DNA of 32,839 nt, from assembly GCA_043820105.1 (NCBI GenBank), contig JBDREC010000097.1, positions 1 through 32,839 on the forward strand, written 5' to 3'. Source of the DNA: JBDREC01 sp043820105 [NCBI: Pseudomonadota bacterium]. GTDB taxonomy: Bacteria; Bdellovibrionota_F; JAHFAK01. A program made the translations under genes and the position numbers. Within the stretch, counting starts at the first letter, position 1. Each line of letters begins with the position of its first letter. Positions 16,743-23,771 of the stretch are shown here, piece after piece. Under the pieces are notes generated by a model, which saw nothing but the letters and a program-made list of their open reading frames with translations, was not told the origin of the DNA and did not search any database.

Positions 16743-17596
16743 CTTAATGCAAATAAATCCTTATCACAACTTAATTTATCTTTGTTATCAATTGTATAAA
16801 CAAGACCAGTTAAAATATCTGATCCTGAAGTATTACCAATATCCATACAAGCATCAATGCTTGCCTTTAGTTCTTGTTTATCCTGTCCGTAAAGAGATAA
16901 AATAAGCTTCTTATGCACATCTATCACTTTGCCCTCTTGAGCAAGCTTTAAAAAGCTTGAAGACAAAGCTTCATCTTTTTTTGCAATAGAAAAAATACTT
17001 TCTTTTAAGTTACTTAAATCAACATCTTTATTTTTTTCAATTATATTTAAAGCAAGCAATAAGCCAGCTATGAAATCATCACCACTTGGGGTTAAGCCAA
17101 AACCTAGGCCTTTTATTTTATATATCCCATGCTCTAAATTTGTATTAAATAAACTCTTAATTCCATCTTTTAATTGCTTTGCCATATTCTGAGCAAAACC
17201 TATTTTAAAATTAAGAAGCCTTTTTTCATCAAAAACAAAGACAAGGCTTGCTTTATCTGCCTTTTGAACTAAATATTGTTTCAAAAAACCTACATTCTTC
17301 TTAAAATTTTGGAGCTTTTCTAAGTTAATTTCAAACTGAGAATGATAACGCTCTTCTTTAGCAAAATTAAATACTAAATCTTTAATTTTCACGGAATCTT
17401 TTGAAACTTCAAGCGAATCAATATTATATAAATCAAGATCTTGAATCTGAATATTATTAGGCCCAAGGCATATTGAAGGATCAGTAAGTGATACAAAATC
17501 ATCACCACACACAAAATTAGCTACTTTTTTGAAGCAAGAATGAAGCCTGTAAGATCCAGGCTTCACATTATCACCTATTGAAAGTAGTTTTTGCAT
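16730..17596 (-). CDS. allH: DUF2877 protein, oxamate carbamoyltransferase subunit AllH-like (YlbF family)
   Basis: This 288-residue DUF2877 protein is recognised by the motif GFGLTPSGDDFIAGLL (about 166-181) and the later GNTSGSDILTGLV block, both characteristic of AllH. It is the third subunit of the carbamoyltransferase complex and the first of the three to be transcribed here. The C-terminal residues derive from an AT-rich palindromic repeat that runs into the gene. AAGGAT eight bases upstream is a fair ribosome binding site. Between it and the preceding DUF35 gene lie 85 bp of repeats. The subunit order H, F, G is fixed by direction of transcription. Confidence 0.88.
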   Translation of the reverse strand: MQKLLSIGDNVKPGSYRLHSCFKKVANFVCGDDFVSLTDPSICLGPNNIQIQDLDLYNIDSLEVSKDSVKIKDLVFNFAKEERYHSQFEINLEKLQNFKKNVGFLKQYLVQKADKASLVFVFDEKRLLNFKIGFAQNMAKQLKDGIKSLFNTNLEHGIYKIKGLGFGLTPSGDDFIAGLLLALNIIEKNKDVDLSNLKESIFSIAKKDEALSSSFLKLAQEGKVIDVHKKLILSLYGQDKQELKASIDACMDIGNTSGSDILTGLVYTIDNKDKLSCDKDLFALRIEN

Positions 17597-17617
17597 TAAA
17601 ACTTATCCTTACTCATG

Positions 17618-17677
17618 GGATCCTGAAACAAGTTCAGGATGACAGCTCAATATACGCCGTACGCTGTACACCGTACT
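17618..17677. repeat. TCCTGAA hairpin and GTACGCTGTAC phrase between DUF35 and allH genes
   Basis: 17618-17643 repeats 12680-12705 exactly (stem TCCTGAA/TTCAGGA, loop ACAAG). 17652-17677 carries CGCCGTACGCTGTACACCG, a relative in inverted sense of the phrase at 12627-12650. The same two repeat families thus appear together in two gaps of the same operon. Confidence 0.75.
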
Positions 17678-17681
17678 ATTC

Positions 17682-18029
17682 TTACGCTTTATAAAACACA
17701 AAGCCTTGATTACTCTTAAACTCATCTTCTCTAACAGTTTTAACTTCACCTTTGACTTTCATACCCATTTTAGGTTCATCAATATCAAGTTGACCTAAAA
17801 CTTTAACGCCATTTTCAAGTTCAACAATACCCAGGCTTAAAGCTTCAACTTCAAAGTCAGCTGGTAAAGCAAAAGTTTTTGTAAAAGTAACAAGCTTGCC
17901 ATTTTTAGGAAGTGGGACTTGCTCAAATTTATCGTACATGCCTTTTGAGCATTTTTTACAAATCATATGATAAGGGTAATTTAGATATCCACATTCTGTA
18001 CATTTATATGCATAAACATTTAAACTCAT
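17682..18029 (-). CDS. DUF35 zinc-ribbon / OB-fold acyl-CoA-associated protein
   Basis: The 115-residue protein has an N-terminal rubredoxin-like zinc ribbon (Cys in KCTECG and ICKKCSKG, about residues 9-30) followed by an OB-fold DUF35 domain (GKLVTFTKTF... to the end). DUF35 proteins bind CoA or channel acyl-CoA and act as partners of thiolase-fold enzymes, for example beside archaeal acetoacetyl-CoA thiolase/HMG-CoA synthase or as the partner of the steroid aldolase Ltp2. The ATG at 18029 is chosen because AAAGGAGGTG lies directly ahead. It begins two bases after the thiolase stop, which implies translational coupling and probably a physical complex. Confidence 0.9.
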   Translation of the reverse strand: MSLNVYAYKCTECGYLNYPYHMICKKCSKGMYDKFEQVPLPKNGKLVTFTKTFALPADFEVEALSLGIVELENGVKVLGQLDIDEPKMGMKVKGEVKTVREDEFKSNQGFVFYKA

Positions 18030-18031
18030 GA

Positions 18032-19207
18032 TTACACCTCCTTTACGAAAGTAAGGCAAACAACGTTGTTTCCAAAACCTCCAAAGTTACAAGTAAAGCC
18101 AACTTTCGCATCTTTTACCTGTCTTTTTTTAGCTTCACCCCTTAATTGAAGAACTATTTCGTGTGCTTGGCCAACGCCAGTTGCTCCAACTGGATGTCCC
18201 TTTGCCTTCAAGCCACCAGATGTGTTAATAGGGATTTTTCCACCAAGCTTTGTTTCGCCTCTTTCGAGTGCTAAATGCCCTTCACCTTTTTTGAAAAAAC
18301 CAACTTCTTCTGATTCAACGATTTCTAGAATTGTGAAAGCATCATGAAGTTCTGCAACATTTACATCTTTTGGTTTTAGCTTTGCCATATCAAAAGACAT
18401 TTTTGCAGCACGCCTTACTGCTAATAAATCAGTTGGTTCTTCTCTTTCAAAAACAGCGTGAGTATCAGTTGCTTGACCAAGGCCAGCTAAGCTGACAAGA
18501 GGCTTATCAAGAGTCTGTGCTTTTTCTTTTGTTGTTAAGATCAAGCAGGCTGAACCATCTGAAACTGGACAGCAATCAAAGAACCTTAGAGGGTCAGCTA
18601 CAACTGGATTATTTGTAGATGCTTCTGGTGAATCAATAATTCCTTCTAAGGTCACGCGTTGATGCAAGTGAGCGTAAAAATTATCCATTGCATGGTCATG
18701 GTTTTTTACAGCAACCATTGCAAGGTGTCTCTCAGTAACTCCATATTTTTCCATATATAATCTTGTAAACATTCCAGCTAAAGATGGAAGAGTCACGCCA
18801 TAAATATATTCAGCTAAAGGATGAGATAAAGTTGACACAAAGTCAGTTGCATCTAAATTATTTACTTCTCTCATTCTTTCAGCACCAATTACCATTACAG
18901 TGTCGCATAAGCCTGAAGCAATCGCTGTATATCCTTGCATAATTGCGCTAGCTCCAGAAGCTGGTCCATTTTCAATGGAAGTTGCTCCAGCTGGTATCAA
19001 ATTCAAAGAACATGTAACAGCAGAAGCCAAGCCAGTTTGAGAGTTAACTCTTCCTGAACCCATATTTGCAACAAAAACGTGATCCATTTTATTTAAGCCA
19101 CAATCTTTCATTGCCATCATACCTGAGTAGGATGCAATTTCAGACAAGGGATATTCAAGCCGTGTAAAACTCGTAATTCCAATGCCTGCTACATATACAT
19201 TTCTCAT
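18032..19207 (-). CDS. SCP2/thiolase-fold protein lacking the nucleophilic cysteine
   Basis: The 391-residue protein has the thiolase fold, closest in style to the SCP2-thiolase family. At the position of the acyl-accepting Cys (usual context A-C-A-S-G) it reads ENGPASG with Pro82, so the covalent nucleophile is missing. The C-terminal active-site elements are present: GHPVGATG with its His, and the second Cys in CNFGGFGNN. A canonical thiolase reaction is therefore doubtful. The actinobacterial Ltp2 enzyme, also a thiolase homologue with a DUF35 partner, works as a retro-aldolase, which makes a lyase-type role reasonable. The start overlaps the upstream gene by ATGA with a GGGGGG-containing ribosome site, and the DUF35 gene follows after two bases. 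Confidence 0.9.
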   Translation of the reverse strand: MRNVYVAGIGITSFTRLEYPLSEIASYSGMMAMKDCGLNKMDHVFVANMGSGRVNSQTGLASAVTCSLNLIPAGATSIENGPASGASAIMQGYTAIASGLCDTVMVIGAERMREVNNLDATDFVSTLSHPLAEYIYGVTLPSLAGMFTRLYMEKYGVTERHLAMVAVKNHDHAMDNFYAHLHQRVTLEGIIDSPEASTNNPVVADPLRFFDCCPVSDGSACLILTTKEKAQTLDKPLVSLAGLGQATDTHAVFEREEPTDLLAVRRAAKMSFDMAKLKPKDVNVAELHDAFTILEIVESEEVGFFKKGEGHLALERGETKLGGKIPINTSGGLKAKGHPVGATGVGQAHEIVLQLRGEAKKRQVKDAKVGFTCNFGGFGNNVVCLTFVKEV

Positions 19208-19971
19208 TTTTTACCCCCCTCTTCTTTTTTATTATCCTGAATCCACTTCTGAGACATTAAAGCAGTGCCAGTGGGGTCACCCATTGCTCTTGTACAAGCC
19301 ATCAAATCTATTGGAGGTTTTGGAGGATCAGATGGTGGTAAAATCCCAGCTTTTGCTTTTTCAAGAAGCTTTTCAGGAACTGGTCTTCTTCCAACAACCA
19401 ATGTTTCTCTTGCTCTATCAAAAAGTGCCTTTGTAAGTGACCAGGAAGGTGGTCCACCAAGTTCATGCGGAATATGAAAGCGTTTTTCAAGTTTATATTC
19501 AATCATCCATCTTCTAAAACCAATTGGACTTTCTGCTACAACTAAAACCTCTTTTTGCTTTATTATATCAATGTGATATTCCATTTTAGCTGCAAAAGCA
19601 TGAGCACCAATCCTAAGACCTCTTCTTAAGCAAAGAGTGTGATAGCTCATTCCAACATCTTTATCTACTAAGCGACCATTAACAATAGCACAAAGCTCGC
19701 CATCAATTTGAGCAACTAATACATATTCATCTTGAACTCTATATCTGACATAAGATAAAAGTTCAGCATAAACCCTGGCTGCAACTATATCATAATAATC
19801 CCTTTCAACATGAATCAAGGGTTCTACATATTTCATTACGTCAACGGTTTCTTCTCTTGAGATTTGCCTGATAACCATTTCTTCGCCACTTGCTAAGGTT
19901 ACATATTTAGCTGGAAATGGTGGAAATGGATTTTCCACAGGTCTTAATACTTTTTCTAAATCAACAGACAT
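19204..19971 (-). CDS. GNAT-like protein, first gene of the catabolic operon
   Basis: The 255-residue cytoplasmic protein resembles the GNAT acyltransferase fold. There is a strand-turn-strand YVLVAQIDGELCAIVNGRL (about 83-101), then a long strand and helix containing RRGLRIGAHAFAAKMEYH (about 115-132) where GNAT enzymes bind the acyl-CoA pyrophosphate, then VLVVAESPIGFRRWMIEYKLEKRF, like the final strand-helix. The last 80 residues, Pro- and Lys-rich (LPPSDPPKPP), are unlike the core. I do not recognise the exact family, so acyl transfer is an inference. AGGAGG sets the start. It overlaps the thiolase-fold gene by four bases and would be produced together with it. Confidence 0.6.
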   Translation of the reverse strand: MSVDLEKVLRPVENPFPPFPAKYVTLASGEEMVIRQISREETVDVMKYVEPLIHVERDYYDIVAARVYAELLSYVRYRVQDEYVLVAQIDGELCAIVNGRLVDKDVGMSYHTLCLRRGLRIGAHAFAAKMEYHIDIIKQKEVLVVAESPIGFRRWMIEYKLEKRFHIPHELGGPPSWSLTKALFDRARETLVVGRRPVPEKLLEKAKAGILPPSDPPKPPIDLMACTRAMGDPTGTALMSQKWIQDNKKEEGGKK

Positions 19972-19990
19972 ATAGTCCTCCTAAGTGTGA

Positions 19991-20019
19991 TATATAAAAA
20001 TGATAACCTAAAATAAGGT
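19991..20019 (-). promoter_or_regulatory. Possible promoter/operator of the catabolic operon
   Basis: Upstream of the first operon gene, a TATATA -10 candidate (19996-19991, minus strand) has no consensus -35. In its place is a small dyad ACCT-N6-AGGT (20006-20019) that also fits T-N11-A. A regulator site is plausible but weakly supported. Confidence 0.25.
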
Positions 20020-20098
20020 ATTTTTAAAAAAGAGAAATTTTCTATATCAATAATGTGGAGATTACAAGAAATATATTAGATAAAAATAATCAGAAAGA

Positions 20099-20138
20099 TT
20101 TACAATTTACTTGATTAATGGTATGATAATAGTATCAT
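20099..20138 (+). promoter_or_regulatory. Promoter with overlapping palindromic operator for the lipoprotein gene at 20175
   Basis: -35 TTTACA (20099-20104), 17-base spacer and -10 TATGAT (20122-20127). A perfect palindrome ATGATA-N4-TATCAT (20123-20138) overlaps the -10, a position suited to repression. Confidence 0.5.
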
Positions 20139-20174
20139 TTAACGCAATCTGGCAAATGAACTAAAGGGGCATTT

Positions 20175-21449
20175 ATGAACATGGGACTAAAATCATCAAT
20201 TTTTCTAATTTCTTTATCCTTATTACTAATTATTTTTTCATATGGCACTCCATCTGGTTGTGGTGGCACATATGATGAAGCTAATGACTCACGAGTATTA
20301 AATACTAGTGAAAAAACAGCCCTAGATGGAAATGGGGCTGATTTTGATCAAGGTGACTATGGCAAAGAAGTTGGAGAAGATGGCCTTGTTACAAGCCCAG
20401 ACAGGCTTCCTGAAAACTGTGAAAAATATTCGATAGATTCCATCCAAAGTAAAATTAATGAGATTGCATCTTCCACAATTGATGAAAACCAATTATATGA
20501 ATACTTATTCGAAACACTTGATTATTATGGCACAAATAAACGAATGCCAGATAATGAAGAAATCATTGAAAAAGGTCTTTATTTTATCTTGCATTATGCA
20601 GCCCAGGACTTAGAGGAAATTGGAAATATTACACCACTTGTTGGCAACTTGCGGGATTTTATCTCATCAATAGATAATGATCCTAAAAATATGGACAGTT
20701 TTAATTCTACTACCAATTCAGTAGACTTAGAGTATTCCAGCGACAGTTCACAAAGCTTTTCATATTATTTTGATAAATCACTAGTCTCTCCTGCTTTAGA
20801 AGAGAAACAAGGGAGAGCCTACCTTGGGGTTTTAATAGAAGGCTTGAGTGAACTTGAAATTAAATATGAATTTGAATTTTCAGGTCAACATTATGATTCA
20901 GAAAACAATGACACATATTATATTGATGGAGAAGCTGAATTAACCTTAATACCCTTTGAATCAACACCAGATGAAGAAAATCGAAGAATCAACAATGTTC
21001 GTTATTTTTCGCAAACAAATCGCTTTAGCTCAAAAATTATTTCGTATTTAGGAGAAGATCTTATTGCTGAAAAGATAAGTTTTAATATTTCACCTGGGAT
21101 TGTTGCAGAGCTAAAACTGCTGGCATTTGATTTTACAGTTGACAATGGCAATACAAATGATGTCCATGAACTTTTAGAGAAATATAATCTTCTCTTAGAA
21201 TACGCCTTTAACACAAATACAAGTTTCGATGAACTTTTTGATAATGTAAAAAACAATATTGATGAGTTTGATTATGCAGATGAACTTTTCAGCGAACTAT
21301 TAAGCGAAGCCGCTTTACTAAAAATCCAAGAGGATAAACCCTTGGCTCAAATGAGAAATCCATATATTCGCTCAATCAATAACGATGATACAATTACGAT
21401 TTGCGTTGAAGAGATGCCAGAGGAAATCCCCACATATAATTCAAGATAA
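20175..21449 (+). CDS. Putative lipoprotein, unknown function
   Basis: The product has 424 residues. The N-terminus is a signal sequence (GLKSSIFLISLSLLLIIFS) followed by GTPSGCGG, a weak lipobox, so surface lipidation is likely. The body is acidic, with alternating helical and beta-like stretches (EIKYEFEFSGQHYDSENNDTYYIDGEAELTLI), and has no motif I can name. The gene is divergent from the catabolic operon across a 203-bp gap and has its own promoter with a palindrome. Its stop codon at 21447-21449 lies inside the open frame of the following permease remnant. The true 3' end may therefore have been altered by the deletion that joined the two. Confidence 0.7.
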   Translation: MNMGLKSSIFLISLSLLLIIFSYGTPSGCGGTYDEANDSRVLNTSEKTALDGNGADFDQGDYGKEVGEDGLVTSPDRLPENCEKYSIDSIQSKINEIASSTIDENQLYEYLFETLDYYGTNKRMPDNEEIIEKGLYFILHYAAQDLEEIGNITPLVGNLRDFISSIDNDPKNMDSFNSTTNSVDLEYSSDSSQSFSYYFDKSLVSPALEEKQGRAYLGVLIEGLSELEIKYEFEFSGQHYDSENNDTYYIDGEAELTLIPFESTPDEENRRINNVRYFSQTNRFSSKIISYLGEDLIAEKISFNISPGIVAELKLLAFDFTVDNGNTNDVHELLEKYNLLLEYAFNTNTSFDELFDNVKNNIDEFDYADELFSELLSEAALLKIQEDKPLAQMRNPYIRSINNDDTITICVEEMPEEIPTYNSR

Positions 21450-21991
21450 TTTTTTTCATTGCATTTGTTTCATTTGCAACAGCAATTGCAGTTGTTTTAT
21501 TTGGTAAAAAGTTTTTATCCAACATCCCAATATTAACCGGAATACTAGTTGGATATTTCTTGTCTATTTTCTTTGGTGTTATTGATTTTTCAATTGTTGA
21601 AAATGCTGCATGGTTTTCCATTCCTTGTGTTGCTTTAACAAAATCGTTTAAGCCACTCTACATGGTAATAGCAGCCTTTACAGCGATCACACTTTCCTTT
21701 TTGGGAAAGTTAGGTGCCATTTTAAAAACAATTCCAATTCCAGTTATGGGTGGCATATTAATTTTGCTATTTGGAATGATTGCAACAATTGGTATTAATT
21801 CCTTGGTTAAGGCAAAAGTAGACCTGTCAAAAGCTCAAAACCTTGTTATAGTTTCTACTATTTTAGTCTTGGGAATCGGAGATATGCAACTTTCAATTGG
21901 AAGTTATTGCCCTGGTGGCATTGGGCTTGCTGGTCTTGTGGGAATTATTTTGAACTACATTTTAATGAAATATCAATCAAAAGATTTATAA
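21440..21991 (+). pseudogene. Remnant of a uracil/xanthine permease (NCS2/UraA family) with two deletions
   Basis: From 21440 the frame reads as the middle and end of an NCS2 nucleobase transporter. The first recognisable block is the membrane segment and GILVGYFLSIFFGVIDFS, then FLGKLGAILKTIPIPVMGG, LFGMIATIGINSLV, KVDLSKAQNLVIVS and LVLGIG, to a normal C-terminus. The N-terminal half of about 200 residues is missing. A second gap lies inside: AAWFSIP passes directly into VALTKSFKPLYMVIAA, skipping the segment with the conserved GDG and GGPPxTTYGEN motifs that binds substrate. No ribosome site or start codon serves the fragment; an in-frame TAA at 21437 closes it. Near the catabolic operon, it suggests the cell once imported a uracil- or xanthine-like base here. 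Confidence 0.82.
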
Positions 21992-22563
21992 TATATAGAG
22001 CTGATATATTTTTCATTTCCATCATTTGATCGAACTTTCATAAAGTGATGAAAAGGACCTTCACACATAAATTCAACGCCATTATCACTTATTTCATAGT
22101 GCATACTTTTACAGCCTATTTTTTCTTTTTCTGATTTTTCAATATACTCCTTTATATATTCAGAATTTTCTGCATTTTGACTTATTAAAATCTCTTCTAA
22201 AAGCATAGCAATATTATAACATTCAGCTTTTTCAGGACCTAATTGAGCCTTATAATAAGCAAGCTCAAACCATATTTGACCATTAGTCTTTGATATTTCT
22301 TCTTTTTGGCCAATTTCCCCCATAATCTTATTAACAAGTTCAACTTTATCAAGATCATGCTTGCTTGCAATTTGCTCAATGGAATCTAATTTATGAGCAA
22401 ACCATTTATAGTTGCATGTCATTACATTTGAATGTATTGCAACCTTTATATCTGCTATATACTGATCCTTGTTTTCAAAACTTACATGTTCTATGCTAGC
22501 CAATATATTTAAACTGAATAACATAACAATACTAATTTTATTAAGTAAATTTTTAATATTCAT
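21973..22563 (-). CDS. Exported protein of unknown function
   Basis: The 196-residue protein has an N-terminal signal peptide (MNIKNLLNKISIVMLFSLNILAS). The mature part is helical and contains five Cys residues spread along it (MTCNY, AECYN, IGCKS, FMCEG), suggesting disulfides outside the cytoplasm. No family is recognised. The ATG at 22563 has GGAG seven bases ahead and is preferred over an in-frame TTG six bases upstream. The gene is divergent from the LysR regulator gene and overlaps the end of the permease remnant by 19 bases, tail to tail. Confidence 0.65.
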   Translation of the reverse strand: MNIKNLLNKISIVMLFSLNILASIEHVSFENKDQYIADIKVAIHSNVMTCNYKWFAHKLDSIEQIASKHDLDKVELVNKIMGEIGQKEEISKTNGQIWFELAYYKAQLGPEKAECYNIAMLLEEILISQNAENSEYIKEYIEKSEKEKIGCKSMHYEISDNGVEFMCEGPFHHFMKVRSNDGNEKYISSIYYKSFD

Positions 22564-22696
22564 TTTCAATCTCCATAAATAAATTTAACAATTTTATATT
22601 TCAACATATGCTCAAGTGTAAATGAAAAAAGTAATCTTTTCAGTTTCAATTCTATGAAAATCCAATTTTGTAATTTAAGCATCTTAAAAACCCATA

Positions 22697-22736
22697 CTTT
22701 GTTAACTTGACAAAGACCTAACAAAAAGCTTATCAT
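22697..22736 (+). promoter_or_regulatory. LysR gene promoter with overlapping dyad
   Basis: CTTTGT-N7-ACAAAG (22697-22715) is a perfect inverted repeat that contains the T-N11-A spacing typical of LysR-family sites. It overlaps a -35 TTGACA (22707-22712), which with an 18-base spacer leads to TATCAT (22731-22736). This suits autorepression of the regulator and control of the divergent exported-protein gene. Confidence 0.55.
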
Positions 22737-22777
22737 AAGTAAAATTAATTAATTTAATATCTCTATTAGGTTTTCTT

Positions 22778-23638
22778 ATGGGTATAATTTTATCATCAAA
22801 TTATCTTGAAGCCTTTTTGGCACTATGCAAAACATTGAACTTTACAAAAGCAGCTGAATCAATTTTCATTACTCAATCTGCCCTCTCACAGAGAATAAAG
22901 GCACTTGAAGATCAACTTGAGCATACATTATTTATAAGAGAGCCCTCAGATATTTCATTAACAGAAGCAGGCAAAAAGCTTCTCACCTATTGCCTGACAA
23001 AAGAAAAGTTAGAACAAGAATTTTTAAATGATTTCTTTAATAATGATGACAAAGAACTCGCTGGATCATTGAGAATTGGCAGTTATTCATCAATATTTAG
23101 GTCAGTTATAATTCCAGCCCTTGCTCCTTTAATTAGAAAAAATCCCAAGATTCATTGTGAGTTCATTTGCAAGCCCATGGCAGAATTGCCAGATTTATTA
23201 AAACAGGCTAAGGTTGATTATATAATCATGGACTATGTATTAGAAAAAACAAATATTAAGTCACACTTTCTTGGAAATGAAGAATATGTTGTAATTTCAT
23301 GCAAAAAACAAAAAACGCCGCCTAATATCTTTCTAGACAATAACCCAGAAGACAAAGCAACAAGTGACTTTTTTGCAACCCAAAAGGATAAGAAATTTAA
23401 ATATGAAAGATCTTTTATGTCCGATTGCTATGGCATTTTAGATGGTGTAAAAAACGGTCTTGGAAAAGCTGTAATCCCCATACACCTAGTTAACGAAAAG
23501 CATGGCATAAAAATAGAAAAAAAATACAACAAATATAAATTGGATGTCACTCTTCATCATTTTGAGCAGCCATACTACACGAGATTACATGATTCATTTA
23601 TTGAAACCCTAGTTTCAAATAGCAATAAATTCCTGTAA
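22778..23638 (+). CDS. LysR-family transcriptional regulator
   Basis: The 286-residue DNA-binding regulator has an N-terminal winged helix-turn-helix (about 8-66). The recognition region FTKAAESIFITQSALSQRIKALE is diagnostic of the family, and the type I/II effector-binding fold follows. The effector domain ends in GILDGVKNGLGKAVIPIHLV, as in many LysR proteins. The ligand is not predictable. A dyad with T-N11-A spacing overlaps its own promoter. The neighbours are a divergent exported-protein gene and, on the other side, a convergent DJ-1-like gene. It is also the only DNA-binding regulator in the window and lies within 3 kb of the catabolic operon, but no matching dyad was seen at the operon. 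Confidence 0.93.
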   Translation: MGIILSSNYLEAFLALCKTLNFTKAAESIFITQSALSQRIKALEDQLEHTLFIREPSDISLTEAGKKLLTYCLTKEKLEQEFLNDFFNNDDKELAGSLRIGSYSSIFRSVIIPALAPLIRKNPKIHCEFICKPMAELPDLLKQAKVDYIIMDYVLEKTNIKSHFLGNEEYVVISCKKQKTPPNIFLDNNPEDKATSDFFATQKDKKFKYERSFMSDCYGILDGVKNGLGKAVIPIHLVNEKHGIKIEKKYNKYKLDVTLHHFEQPYYTRLHDSFIETLVSNSNKFL

Positions 23639-23645
23639 TATTATT

Positions 23646-23665
23646 TGCAGCTTCGCTGCATTTAT
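23646..23665 (+). terminator. Weak intrinsic terminator after the LysR gene
   Basis: A perfect hairpin TGCAGC-TTC-GCTGCA (23646-23660) lies seven bases past the stop codon and is followed by only a short TTTAT tract, so termination may be partial. Confidence 0.5.
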
Positions 23666-23771
23666 CATTGGCTTTATTAGACGATTGAACCATTAAAACC
23701 CAATCGAAACTAGTACACATTGGGGCAAGGAGTTTAACAGATGTTAGCTCCTTAAAATATGCCACATTTTT

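Noticed and set aside
8974-19971. Complete allantoin or purine degradation pathway
   Set aside because: Only the carbamoyltransferase subunits and a generic Mo hydroxylase fit; the intermediate allantoin enzymes and carbamate kinase are missing from the window.
23727-23753. AAGGAG...CTCCTT hairpin as a terminator of the convergent genes
   Set aside because: No T-run follows on either strand; part of it is explained by the 18-base copy of an operon leader.
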